A DNA stretch of 64,000 nucleotides from positions 186,001 to 250,000 of the forward strand of contig VXMF01000013.1 of NCBI GenBank assembly GCA_009841225.1, written 5' to 3'. Both the position numbers and the translations under genes were made by a program. Below, in pieces: positions 1 through 8,545 of this stretch (within the stretch, counting starts at the first letter, position 1; each line of letters opens with the position of its first letter). Under the pieces are notes generated by a model. That model was not told the DNA's origin. It searched no databases and saw nothing but the letters and a program-made list of their open reading frames with translations. Origin of the DNA: Terriglobia bacterium (GTDB lineage: Bacteria > Acidobacteriota > Terriglobia > Bryobacterales > UBA6623).

Positions 1-356
1 ATGGCTGAATCGAAGATCGCAACCGGTATGCCGCGATCGGCCGCGCGCTCGACGACCGTGACCAGCGCCTCGGAGTCCACCGGCGCCAGCACGATGCCAT
101 CGGCCTGGCGGGTGATGAAGTTCTCGACGATGGCGATCTGACGCGCCGCATCGATTTCCATCTGGGGCGCATTCCACTCGATGTCGAGGCCAAACTCCTG
201 ACCCGCCTTGATGGCTCCGGCATGGACAGATTGCCAGAACGTGTGGTTCGTGCCCTTGGGCACGACGCCGATGACGGGCATCTCCGCCCTGTCCGCACAA
301 CCGCTGAGCGCGCCCAGACCGGCACTCGCAGCCAATAGTTCCCTGCGCGTGAGCAT
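1..356 (-). CDS. Sugar ABC transporter substrate-binding lipoprotein, partial (C-terminus beyond window)
   Basis: The reverse strand reads open from an ATG at 356 to the window edge, giving about 118 residues without a stop. It starts with a signal peptide and a lipobox (LSGC) after a twin-arginine-like TRRELL segment, so a lipid-anchored export product is likely. The mature part begins with IGVVPKGTNHTFWQSV, followed by GAIKAGQEFG and a DGIVLAPVDSEAL segment. That is the usual pattern of type I periplasmic sugar-binding proteins (ribose/galactose-binding family). It would capture a sugar outside the membrane for an ABC permease, which would lie outside the window. The family call is firm; the ligand cannot be told. 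Confidence 0.8.
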   Translation of the reverse strand, partial: MLTRRELLAASAGLGALSGCADRAEMPVIGVVPKGTNHTFWQSVHAGAIKAGQEFGLDIEWNAPQMEIDAARQIAIVENFITRQADGIVLAPVDSEALVTVVERAADRGIPVAIFDSA

Positions 357-451
357 GCTGCCATTATGGCGCAGCGTCGCTTAAACCGGGCGAGCGCTCA
401 TTCGCGGTTCTGCGGGCGGCAGGGAGCAACTCCGCGCGCCCGAACTGTATG

Positions 452-1069
452 TCACAACGTGGTATTGGGCTGCCATTGGACTTCCGCTTCGCCCATGCAT
501 TGGCAAACCCATCGGCTCCAAACGAACAGCGCATCAGAGAGCCGATTCAGGTATCGCACCGCTAGCTGCAAGTCCCGCTCAGAGCCCATCAGAGTCACGA
601 CTCTACGCTCGGCTCTGCGGCAGACGGTCCGACAGACGTGCAGCTCGGCATTCACGGCCGAGCCACCAGGCAATACGAACGATTCCAGCGGCTGCAGTTC
701 GGCATTCATGGAATCGATTTCGGCTTCCAATCGCTCCACTTGTGATTCAAGGACTCTCGGCTGGCGCTCGCGCACGGCACCGGGATCCGTGGCAACCTCG
801 GATCCGAGATTGAACAGTTCGTGCTGCACGCGCAGCAGCATCCCGTCCAAGCGCCCGATTTCCGCACGGCGGCTGGTCGCGGCGCGCAAGCACTCCCGTG
901 CCCGACCGATACAGGCGTTCAGCTCGTCGACCGTTCCGTAAGCCTCCACCCGCGGATCGTCCTTGCTCACCCGGCGGCCGTTGACCAATAGCGTAGTGCC
1001 AGCATCCCCGCTGCGGGTATAGACGCGCGTCAGCGCGATGCTCGGCTCGCGGAATTCGTTGTCACCCAT
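452..1069 (-). CDS. pduO: Cob(I)yrinic acid a,c-diamide adenosyltransferase, PduO type
   Basis: 205 residues, the normal length of a PduO/MMAB-type ATP:cob(I)alamin adenosyltransferase, which transfers the adenosyl group of ATP to cob(I)alamin to make coenzyme B12. The N-terminal ATP-binding signature TRVYTRSGDAGTT is clear, followed by YGTVDELNACIG. The C-terminal helix carries VCRRAERRVV and YLNRLSDALFVWSRW, both hallmarks of the family. It lies 47 bp downstream of the kinase/deaminase fusion on the same strand, so the two may be co-transcribed. No B12-dependent enzyme is in the window. Confidence 0.93.
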   Translation of the reverse strand: MGDNEFREPSIALTRVYTRSGDAGTTLLVNGRRVSKDDPRVEAYGTVDELNACIGRARECLRAATSRRAEIGRLDGMLLRVQHELFNLGSEVATDPGAVRERQPRVLESQVERLEAEIDSMNAELQPLESFVLPGGSAVNAELHVCRTVCRRAERRVVTLMGSERDLQLAVRYLNRLSDALFVWSRWVCQCMGEAEVQWQPNTTL

Positions 1070-1116
1070 TCCAATGGATCATACGCCAGCGGGGAGCTGC
1101 AGCGACAGGCACGAGT

Positions 1117-2118
1117 CTAGGGAAGCGCCACGTGGCACAGCTCCACGCCCGTCTCGGCCAACAGTGCCTTGGCCGTATCGTTCAGCGGATACTCAAGGTT
1201 GTAGACCACGCGCGAGATGCCGGCGTTGATGATCATCTTGGTGCAGAGCAGGCACGGCGAGAAGGTCGAATAGAGGGTCGCGCCCTTGACAGTGATTCCG
1301 TGATAGGCAGCCTGCACGATGGAATTCTCCTCGGCGTGACTGCACAGACACTCGCTCAGCATCGTGCCGCTGTCCGCGAGCGAATTGCACCGAGGGCACC
1401 CCCCCTCGTTGCAGTTCTTCGCTCCGCGCGGGGTCCCGTTGTACCCGGTTGAGATGATCCGGCGGTCACGCACGATCACGGCGGCTACCTTGCGCTTCAT
1501 GCAATTCGAGCGCAAGGCCACGATGCGGGCGATCTGCATGAAGTACTCATCCCATCCCGGCCGCTCGGACCCCATCATCCAGCGCTTGACGAGTTCGGTA
1601 ACGGCGGCCTTGAACCCCTCCAGCGTGCCGCTATTGTCCAGCGTCTCGTCGGCTTCGGCCCACGTCGCCCGCAGACGCTGGTGCGCTTCGTTGGAGCCAT
1701 TGATCTCGCGATCTTCCTGTTCGGCGAACTCTTCAAAGGAGGCCGGCACACGCTCGCCACCGCGGCGCACCACGCGCTCGTAGCGCAGCTCTCGCGGAGC
1801 GTCAAGGTGCAGCAGACGGAAGTCGCCCGAGTCCCGCAGGGCCTGAACTTCGCGTGGGTTGCGGATCGAGTCGATCACGTAATTCTGATCGTGGCGAAGC
1901 TTGCGCCCCACACGGAGCGCCAAGATCGCCGAACCCAGTTCGGCCCGCAGACGGTTGCCCTCGGCGATCAGATTCTCGCGATTGGCGGCCAGACCCTTCT
2001 CTGCTAGCTCTTCCCGGATGACGTCCGAAAGCGAGTAGAACTGAAACCCCTTGCGCTGCAACAGCTCGCAAGCAACCGTCTTGCCTGAGCCGTTCGTGCC
2101 GGTTAGTCCGATGATCAT
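1117..2118 (-). CDS. P-loop kinase-like domain fused to dCMP deaminase (Dcd1-like)
   Basis: 333 residues from the ATG at 2118; an upstream in-frame TTG at 2145 is less likely because the Rossmann strand MIIGLTGTNGSGKT starts at this ATG. Residues 1-180 form a dephospho-CoA-kinase-like P-loop domain (Walker A at 6-14). Residues 185-333 are a zinc-dependent deoxycytidylate deaminase with HAEE at 261-264 and PCLLC at 288-292. An extra Cys-rich loop (GGCPRC at 239-244, ECLCSH at 256-261) resembles yeast and other eukaryotic Dcd1 proteins, which also carry a kinase-like N-terminal half. It should deaminate dCMP to dUMP, or possibly dCTP. Anti-phage AvcD/DcdV proteins also join a P-loop kinase domain to a deaminase but are longer. 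Toxin-antitoxin genes lie next door. Confidence 0.88.
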   Translation of the reverse strand: MIIGLTGTNGSGKTVACELLQRKGFQFYSLSDVIREELAEKGLAANRENLIAEGNRLRAELGSAILALRVGRKLRHDQNYVIDSIRNPREVQALRDSGDFRLLHLDAPRELRYERVVRRGGERVPASFEEFAEQEDREINGSNEAHQRLRATWAEADETLDNSGTLEGFKAAVTELVKRWMMGSERPGWDEYFMQIARIVALRSNCMKRKVAAVIVRDRRIISTGYNGTPRGAKNCNEGGCPRCNSLADSGTMLSECLCSHAEENSIVQAAYHGITVKGATLYSTFSPCLLCTKMIINAGISRVVYNLEYPLNDTAKALLAETGVELCHVALP

Positions 2119-2438
2119 CGCGACCAGAAGACCATCGTAAATCAATCGTCGGACCAGTCTGTTGGCGAGGCGTGCGGATCCGCTAGAGTTCGCGCGAAAC
2201 GTGGTGCCCTCCTCACTGGTCTGCCGAGATCGGGTGTCGAGAGCTAGTCCGGTCTTTGGACGCTCATGTCACCGTCGCTGAGTCAGTCGAGTGGGTCGAA
2301 AACGAGATTCGTCTCGGATCGCCATCTATATCGGCACCGGTTCAAGAATCGAGGCTCTAACGAAGAGTTTGACTTTTCGAGCGCACCCACGGATGGAAGA
2401 ATTAATAATGTAAGATATCAGAAAATAGTAATTTAGAA
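2119..2438. other. Intergenic region with AT-rich end before vapB
   Basis: No convincing gene in about 320 bp between two divergent genes. The last 40 bases (about 2400-2438) are strikingly AT-rich compared with the surrounding DNA and sit directly before the antitoxin start. They probably contain the vapBC promoter and operator, but I could not assign clear -35 and -10 boxes. Confidence 0.5.
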
Positions 2439-2669
2439 ATGCGAGTCACGTCCAAGGGTCAAGTCACGATTCCAGCGAACCTCCGGAATCGCCTCGGGCT
2501 GCTCCCCAACACCGAAGTCGTGTTCGAGGAATTTGAAGGCGGGGCACTGATCCGCCCTGCTGTGAGCCTCAAAGACCTGATGGAACACCGGCTTCGAAAG
2601 GCGTGCGGCGTAGCCGCCAAGGGTCTGTCGACTGACGAGATCTTGCAACTAACTCGCGGGGAGGATTGA
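2439..2669 (+). CDS. vapB: AbrB/MazE-type antitoxin (VapB-like)
   Basis: 76 residues. The N-terminus MRVTSKGQVTIPANLR is the swapped-hairpin SpoVT-AbrB DNA-binding signature, which binds the operon operator. The C-terminal half is a charged tail ending in LSTDEILQLTRGED, as in antitoxins that occupy the active site of a PIN-domain toxin. It lies 4 bp before the toxin gene, and the toxin ribosome-binding site is inside its last codons. It should repress its own promoter and neutralise VapC. Confidence 0.92.
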   Translation: MRVTSKGQVTIPANLRNRLGLLPNTEVVFEEFEGGALIRPAVSLKDLMEHRLRKACGVAAKGLSTDEILQLTRGED

Positions 2670-2673
2670 GGCC

Positions 2674-3096
2674 TTGGTCCTCGTTGACTCGAGTGTCCTG
2701 CTGGACATCTTCACTGACGACCCTATATGGAAGCTGTGGTCGGTGACTGCACTTCGGGATGTGCGAGCGACGGGCTTCGCTGGGATCAACCCGTTGATCT
2801 ATGCGGAAACCTCGCTCGCCTTTGACAGCGTTTCGGAACTGGACCGAGAGTTGGACGCCTTGCTGCTCGAGCGCCTGCAACTGCCGTTCGAAGCAGCGTT
2901 CGGTTCGGGAAGGGCATTCCTGAACTACCGCCGTGCCGGAGGGGCGCGCTCGTCACCGATGCCGGACTTCTATATCGGAGCGCATGCCGCGCTCGAAGGG
3001 CTGAAACTCCTAACGAGGGACACCAGACGGTATCGCACCTATTTCCCGTCAGTCGCGCTGATATCTCCGCAAGTGCACCACGCTACTCAGCCCTAG
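2674..3096 (+). CDS. vapC: PIN-domain ribonuclease toxin (VapC-like)
   Basis: 140 residues, starting at a TTG at 2674 preceded by a strong GGGGAGG site eight bases upstream, which decides the start. The PIN acidic residues are visible: D5 in MVLVDSSVLLDI, E45 in YAETS, D98 in MPDFYIGAHA and D116 in LTRDTRRY. These coordinate magnesium in an RNase that typically cuts tRNA or rRNA. Directly downstream of the AbrB-type antitoxin in a bicistronic unit, the classic type II toxin-antitoxin layout. The RNA target cannot be predicted. Confidence 0.92.
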   Translation: MVLVDSSVLLDIFTDDPIWKLWSVTALRDVRATGFAGINPLIYAETSLAFDSVSELDRELDALLLERLQLPFEAAFGSGRAFLNYRRAGGARSSPMPDFYIGAHAALEGLKLLTRDTRRYRTYFPSVALISPQVHHATQP

Positions 3097-3332
3097 ATCC
3101 GTGCGGCACCACGGAGGCGCGACGGCAGCCAGTTGGCGTGCCGCGTGTTCTCGGCCAACGACGCCCAGAAGGGCCAGAAAGGGGGCGTGCTGCCAAAGCC
3201 GCGAAGATTTCACCGATTGGACCGCGCATGTTGGGATCGTCGTTCTATTACCAGGGATCAGAGGCAACGGCGGGGGGCGAAGACATCGAGACTTGCTTTA
3301 TCGACTCAAGGCCGCCGTCATGACTTGCTGGG

Positions 3333-4592
3333 TCACGAGTGAGCACCTGCGGTGATCCGCCGGGCAACACGAGTCTCTTCATGGTCGAAGGCAGGCCGGT
3401 AGAGCGCGATTTCCTCGGCTGTCATGCCCTCTGCAAGACAGCTTGGCTGCCATTCCTCGTCGATGACCGAGGTGATCCGAGAAAGCTCTTCAGCCGCTAC
3501 GTCCCGTTGGATCCCAAAGAGGGGGCTCGCCTCAAGAGCGGCCTCGATGGAAGCTGTGCTGCCGCTGAGCTCGCTAATCCCGGTCTCCAATTGCCGCCGT
3601 CGGAATGGCTGGGGATTGATGTCGAAAGCCGGGGAGAGAATCCAGCGGCCGCCGCCAGCGTGAAGCAGTCCGTGGTTCTTCAGGTGGTCATCTGTGTTCG
3701 AGACGAGGATCGTGAACAGGATCCTGCGATAGAGTTCGGCCATCTGTCCCCGAGGATCAAGAGCATGCGCCCGCAAGCTGTCCGAAATGTCCGTGTAGAA
3801 TGCGCCTGTGGCAGCCGCCGTCCCGAGGAACGATTGGGCCGATAGATAGCTGAAGCGTTCCGCCCCACTGCGGTCGAATCGCTTGATCAGAGCGACCGGG
3901 CGATTCGTGTCAGAGAGCTCGAGGCGCGCCGAGGCGGCACGAATGCCTGCCATCCGAGCGAGTTTCAGCGTTGCAACCTCGGCTCGTTCCATCGGCATGG
4001 AGTCCTCGTCGGTCGTGAACTTGGCGATGTGCAGGTGGCTGCTCTCGTCGCGGACACTCGCTTTAGGCCGGGTCCCGCCGAGGGAACCCGCGCTGCCCAA
4101 GAGTTGATCCATGTCCGCTGCGGCCATTGCCGCAGCTTTGCCGGCGGCACTCGCCAGACTCCTGAGTTTCGCGAGCTCACTCGGGCGGGGAACGGGAGGA
4201 TACGAACGAGCAAGCGGTGCGCCGTCTTCATCGAGGTACCGAAGCGAACCTTGCCGGGTCAGGTCGTCCACGGCGAGCAGATAGTCGAGTTCCGTCAAAG
4301 TGCCGCTCCGTGCTCTACGGATCAGGCCGCGCCCCCAAGAGTCTGGCGAGCCGTCACTGACCGGCCCAAGCAGGGCGTCGCGCGGATTGACGCGCGACGC
4401 GGACGCGTAGAACTGGGACTCGCCGAGCGGCATTGAAGGCGCGATGGGGAATCGCTGCGGATTCTCAAGCCATTCGACGGCGTACCGGAACATGCTTGTC
4501 TGGCGCCTGCCATCCGTCTCGAAGACGATCTCGCCAACCGGCTGGAGCCGTTCCCCAATCGCGACTCGCACACGCTTCGTTTGCTTGCTCAT
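3333..4592 (-). CDS. hipA: HipA-family serine/threonine kinase toxin
   Basis: 419 residues, close to the usual HipA length. The N-terminal subdomain has GPVSDGSPDSWGR. The kinase core has a GGTRPK glycine-rich loop, an ATP-lysine segment HLHIAKF, the catalytic loop SNTDDHLKNHG, and a metal-binding AFDINPQP. In the best-studied HipA the kinase phosphorylates glutamyl-tRNA synthetase and triggers persistence; here the substrate is unknown. Its ATG overlaps the stop of the upstream HTH gene by four bases (ATGA), so the pair is translationally coupled. All catalytic residues seem intact. Confidence 0.93.
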   Translation of the reverse strand: MSKQTKRVRVAIGERLQPVGEIVFETDGRRQTSMFRYAVEWLENPQRFPIAPSMPLGESQFYASASRVNPRDALLGPVSDGSPDSWGRGLIRRARSGTLTELDYLLAVDDLTRQGSLRYLDEDGAPLARSYPPVPRPSELAKLRSLASAAGKAAAMAAADMDQLLGSAGSLGGTRPKASVRDESSHLHIAKFTTDEDSMPMERAEVATLKLARMAGIRAASARLELSDTNRPVALIKRFDRSGAERFSYLSAQSFLGTAAATGAFYTDISDSLRAHALDPRGQMAELYRRILFTILVSNTDDHLKNHGLLHAGGGRWILSPAFDINPQPFRRRQLETGISELSGSTASIEAALEASPLFGIQRDVAAEELSRITSVIDEEWQPSCLAEGMTAEEIALYRPAFDHEETRVARRITAGAHS

Positions 4593-4939
4593 TCGTTACC
4601 CTCGGCGATGCCCTCGCGCGCAAGGATCAAGGCCTTCGGCCTCCGTATCCGTTGCGGCAGGCTTCCGACATCGAGCATCAAGCCGGTGTCGTCGGTGGAA
4701 ATGTCGATGATCGTCCCAAGGCGATGTAGCTCGCCAAGAGCCAGCAGGGCCATCGCCACGGCGCCGATGGCCACGCCGGGATCCCCTTTCTCAAGGCGAA
4801 GAAGGGTTCCTTGGGACACGCCCATGCGCACGGCGAAATCCGCCACTGGCATGCGTCGCTTCTTGCGTGCGATCCGAATGTCGCGACCGAGTTCTCGCAG
4901 TGCGCGCCGGACGGATGGTGAATAGAGCCGCTGCCTCAT
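4589..4939 (-). CDS. hipB: HipB-like XRE-family antitoxin/repressor
   Basis: 116 residues from the ATG at 4939; an in-frame TTG nine bases upstream is the alternative. The helix-turn-helix is visible at about residues 29-50 (MPVADFAVRMGVSQGTLLRLEKGDPG), typical of the Cro/C1 XRE family. It should bind operators in the AT-rich stretch just upstream and form a complex with HipA. Antitoxin-first order and the ATGA overlap with hipA agree with a type II module. It is somewhat longer than the E. coli HipB. Confidence 0.9.
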   Translation of the reverse strand: MRQRLYSPSVRRALRELGRDIRIARKKRRMPVADFAVRMGVSQGTLLRLEKGDPGVAIGAVAMALLALGELHRLGTIIDISTDDTGLMLDVGSLPQRIRRPKALILAREGIAEGNE

Positions 4940-5005
4940 AAGAATCAATATATAGCTTTTTAAAATATTTTGTAAGTAGTATATAGAAACTTATTGACAG
5001 AAATA
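4940..5005 (-). promoter_or_regulatory. AT-rich hipBA promoter/operator region
   Basis: A stretch dominated by A and T in an otherwise GC-rich region, immediately upstream of hipB on the minus strand. It contains a perfect 10-base palindrome AAAATATTTT at 4962-4971 and TATATA tracts on either side. Palindromic operators overlapping the promoter are expected for HipB autoregulation. The exact -35 and -10 boxes are not resolved. Confidence 0.5.
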
Positions 5006-5095
5006 CACTCTCGCCAGCCATACTCTGCACGAGCTTCTGACAGACTCACAGCCGCAACGGAGACTGAAGTCACGTGCGCCCGTCCCAATCGGTCG

Positions 5096-6160
5096 CTAAG
5101 TCCCCCACCAACCCAGCAGCAGCTGCGCATCGCAATTCCCCTGGGTGGCGGCACGCTCCAGCCAGTGGTCGGCATCAGGGGCGCTTCGTAGTTCTGGCGG
5201 ACCTTCCCTGTAGATCCTGCCGGCTTGGAACTGTGCGTCGCTGTGACCCTGCTCGGCGGCCTTGACCAGCCACTCCAGAGCAGCAGCTGGATCGACGATG
5301 ACGCCTCGGCCATCGAGATATATCATTCCAATGCTGTATTGGGCAGTTGCGTCCCCGCCCCTAGCCGCCTGTCGCCACCAACGCTCGGCCTCGGCATCAT
5401 TCGCATCGACACCGACACCTTCTCGATACAGGTCCCCCAGCTCGCGGGCCGCTTGCTGACTGCCCAGTTCAGCGGCACGAAGCAACCACTCAGCTGCCTT
5501 GACGCTGTTTCGAACATCAGGCGGGCCGTGCATGAGCAGCTGTCCCAGCTTGAAACACGACTCCGCATGGCCCTGCCGGGCCGCCAAGCCCAGCCAGCGC
5601 GCCGCTTCGGACGCGTCATTGGGGACGCCTCGGCCCTCCAAGTAGGTCCGGGCCAGTTCCCACTGCACCTGCAGGTCGCCCGTCTCGCCGCTTCTGCGCT
5701 TGAGCTGCAGCTTGGCCTCGGCATCGCCTTGGGCAGCTGCCTGCCGCCACCATCGCTCTGCCTCGGCATCATCGCGGCCCACGCCGCGGCCTGCGGCGTA
5801 CATCTTGCCCAGATTGAGCTGCGCCTCGGCATCTCCGGCTTCGGCGAACGAACGCTCGTACTCAAACCACCAGCGAACGATTGCCTCATCTCCAATCTCA
5901 AAGCCGAGGCCGCTCCGGAGGAGGTGGCCGAGCTGCGTGCGTGCTTGGACGTGACCCTGCGCAGCGGCTCTCAGCCACCATGCCGCAGCCTCGTCATGAT
6001 CCTGATCGACCGGCCGGCCCTCGTAGCAGAAGCGCCCGTAGTTGAACTGTGCCTCGGCACTGCCTTCCTCGGCCCGTTCCCGAACAAGCTCTGCTTGCTC
6101 AATGCCGGTCTGGCGGATCGTACGTGCCACTGGCGTTCCCTGCCGCTGCGAAGACTGCAC
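5096..6160 (-). CDS. Sel1-repeat (SLR) protein
   Basis: 354 residues made almost wholly of about nine Sel1-like repeats of roughly 36 residues, with motif AEAQLNLGKMYAAGRGV-x-AEAERWWRQAA. There is no signal peptide, so it is probably cytoplasmic. SLR proteins are alpha-solenoid scaffolds that bind other proteins in signalling or stress responses; no catalytic domain is attached. The start is a GTG at 6160; a second GTG ten codons later is possible. It ends upstream of hipB on the same strand, about 150 bp away, but the AT-rich promoter between suggests separate transcription. Confidence 0.85.
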   Translation of the reverse strand: MQSSQRQGTPVARTIRQTGIEQAELVRERAEEGSAEAQFNYGRFCYEGRPVDQDHDEAAAWWLRAAAQGHVQARTQLGHLLRSGLGFEIGDEAIVRWWFEYERSFAEAGDAEAQLNLGKMYAAGRGVGRDDAEAERWWRQAAAQGDAEAKLQLKRRSGETGDLQVQWELARTYLEGRGVPNDASEAARWLGLAARQGHAESCFKLGQLLMHGPPDVRNSVKAAEWLLRAAELGSQQAARELGDLYREGVGVDANDAEAERWWRQAARGGDATAQYSIGMIYLDGRGVIVDPAAALEWLVKAAEQGHSDAQFQAGRIYREGPPELRSAPDADHWLERAATQGNCDAQLLLGWWGT

Positions 6161-6438
6161 TTTATCGCACCCCGATCCGACTTCGGTCGTTAGGCGTGAG
6201 AGCGCAGTCCAGAGCGAGTGGATGCGTCAGATCTCAACACCCGCGCGTGCTAGCCTAGAGAGCAAGCCGAGCGCTAGGGTCGGCCCACGCGGGAAACCGT
6301 GCCGGGCTAGCCTGTTCCTCGCAAAATGAAGGCTCGCAGAACCCGCCCTGCGCCGGCCCTGATCTATCGCCCCGCGGCTGCTGAGCACAGCCGGTCGCGG
6401 CAGGCAGAATCCCCGCCCGCACTCGATTCGGCATTGCC

Positions 6439-8490
6439 ATGGACAATTATCTAGCGCCTACCCTCGCACTCGGGGCCATCGGATTGTTGGCCTCCTTCCT
6501 GACATTCCTCTCGATCGGCAAGCGTTCGGCCGGTACCGACCAAATGCGTCAGGTCGCCGGCCTGATCCGCGTCGGGGCGATGGCTTTCCTATACCGCGAG
6601 TACCGCATCTTGGCGATCTTCGTGGTCGTCGTCGCCGGGTTGATCGGCTGGCAGTTGGGCGCGCCCATGGCCCTGAGCTTCGCGGTCGGCGCTGCCTGCT
6701 CGGTAATCGCCGGCCTGATCGGCATGCAAGCGGCGACGCTGGCGAATTCGCGCACCAGCGAGGCCGCCCGCTCGGGGAGTCTGGCCGCAGCGCTGACCGT
6801 CGCCTTCAGCGGAGGCACGGTCATGGGTCTGGCGGTGGCCGGGCTGGGCCTGCTGGGCGTGGGCCTGCTGGCGGTCAATTTTCAGGGCGCCGAGAACGCG
6901 GTCTATCTGAACGGCTTCGCCATGGGGGCCAGCTCGATCGCGCTGTTCGCCCGTGTCGGCGGCGGCATCTACACCAAGGCGGCGGACGTGGGAGCCGACT
7001 TGGTGGGCAAGGTCGAAGCCGGCATCCCGGAAGACGACCCGCGCAATCCAGGCGTGATCGCCGACAACGTCGGTGACAACGTCGGCGATGTCGCGGGCAT
7101 GGGGGCTGATATCTTCGAGTCGTTCGCGGGCTCGATGATCGCTACCATCGCGATCGCCGCAACCCTCCCGGCCGCGTTCCTCGCACAACTCGCGACGGGA
7201 GGAGAAGAGGCCGCCAGATCGGCTCTGATGGCTTTGCCGCTGGTGCTCTCGGCAGTCGGCCTGGCCGCTTCGCTGATCGGCATTGGGGCAATACGCGCGT
7301 TGAAGTCGTTGGGGCCGGCTGCCGCCCTGCGCTACGCGGCGTGGCTGAGCGCGCTGCTGTTCTTGGTCGGCGGATACTTCACGGGTCAATCGATGGGAGT
7401 CGGCACCGGAGTCTTCGGCGCGGTAGTTGCCGGATGCCTGGCAGGAGTCGCAATCGGCTACATCACCGAGTACTACACGTCCATGAAACCCGTCATGGAG
7501 ATCGCCGAGGCCTCGCGGATGGGTACCGCGACCAACATCATCGAGGGCTTGGCGGTCGGATTTCGCAGCTGCGCCCTGCCCGTCCTCGTAATTTGCGCAG
7601 CGATCTTTGTGGCGCACGAATCGGCCGGCCTGTACGGTATCGGCATCGCTGCCGTGGGGATGTTGGCAACCGTGGGCATCACCATGAGCGTGGACGCCTA
7701 CGGCCCGATCGCAGACAACGCCGGCGGCATCTCGGAGATGTGCGGGCTGCCGGGGGAAGTGCGCGCGATTACCGACAAGCTGGACTCGATCGGCAACACC
7801 ACCGCAGCGATGGGCAAGGGGTTCGCGATCGGCTCGGCCGCGCTGGCCGCCCTGGCTCTCTTCTCTGCCTATACCCAAGCACTCGACAGCACCCGCGCCG
7901 CGGCCGGCTTGGAGCCCATCTCCATCCCGCTCAACTCCGCCAGCGTAGTGATCGGCCTGCTTCTCGGCGGCATTCTGCCGTTCCTTATCGCGGCTCTGAC
8001 GATCAAGGCGGTAGGCCGGGCCGCGGGCAAGATCATCGACGAGATTCGAAGGCAGTTCCGCGAGATCAAGGGACTGCTAGACGGTGCGCCAGGGGTCCAG
8101 CCGGATGCGCGGCGGTGCGTCGATATCGCCACCTCGGCGGCACTGCGGGAGATGGTGGTGCCCGGCGTGATCGCGGTCTTGGCCCCTGTTCTGGTGGGCT
8201 TCACGCTCGGCCCGGAAGCGTTGGGCGGAACGCTTGCCGGCGCAACTGTCACCGGCGTGCTGCTGGCCCTCTTCATGGCGAACTCCGGCGGAGCCTGGGA
8301 CAACGCCAAGAAAGAGATCGAGCAAGGCAGCGTCTCCGGCGAAGGCAAGGGCTCGGAAGGGCACAAGGCCTCGGTGGTCGGCGACACCATCGGCGACCCC
8401 TTCAAGGACACGTCCGGCCCGTCGATGAACATCTTGATCAAGCTGATGTCGATCGTGGCGCTGGTCATCGCGCCGTTGATCGCCCTGTAG
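6439..8490 (+). CDS. hppA: Membrane-bound pyrophosphatase, ion-translocating
   Basis: 683 residues with about sixteen hydrophobic segments, the normal size for the family. It hydrolyses cytoplasmic pyrophosphate and pumps H+ (or Na+) outward. The substrate-binding core is complete: [22 protein letters not shown] and [16 protein letters not shown] in the first half, then [15 protein letters not shown] and [13 protein letters not shown] near the C-terminus. In the position that separates the two subfamilies it reads [10 protein letters not shown]; an Ala rather than Lys there indicates the potassium-dependent type. Whether it moves H+ or Na+ is not decided here. It stands alone between divergent or unrelated genes. 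Confidence 0.95.
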   Translation: MDNYLAPTLALGAIGLLASFLTFLSIGKRSAGTDQMRQVAGLIRVGAMAFLYREYRILAIFVVVVAGLIGWQLGAPMALSFAVGAACSVIAGLIGMQAATLANSRTSEAARSGSLAAALTVAFSGGTVMGLAVAGLGLLGVGLLAVNFQGAENAVYLNGFAMGASSIALFARVGGGIYTKAADVGADLVGKVEAGIPEDDPRNPGVIADNVGDNVGDVAGMGADIFESFAGSMIATIAIAATLPAAFLAQLATGGEEAARSALMALPLVLSAVGLAASLIGIGAIRALKSLGPAAALRYAAWLSALLFLVGGYFTGQSMGVGTGVFGAVVAGCLAGVAIGYITEYYTSMKPVMEIAEASRMGTATNIIEGLAVGFRSCALPVLVICAAIFVAHESAGLYGIGIAAVGMLATVGITMSVDAYGPIADNAGGISEMCGLPGEVRAITDKLDSIGNTTAAMGKGFAIGSAALAALALFSAYTQALDSTRAAAGLEPISIPLNSASVVIGLLLGGILPFLIAALTIKAVGRAAGKIIDEIRRQFREIKGLLDGAPGVQPDARRCVDIATSAALREMVVPGVIAVLAPVLVGFTLGPEALGGTLAGATVTGVLLALFMANSGGAWDNAKKEIEQGSVSGEGKGSEGHKASVVGDTIGDPFKDTSGPSMNILIKLMSIVALVIAPLIAL

Positions 8491-8545
8491 TCGGGCGCGG
8501 CCGCGCACGCTGGGCTCCCGCGCGCTCTGATAGAGTGGGGATTCG

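Noticed and set aside
366..941. Plus-strand open frame of 191 codons
   Set aside because: It lies entirely opposite the clear PduO adenosyltransferase frame, is rich in Arg/Ser, and has no family resemblance; a shadow frame.
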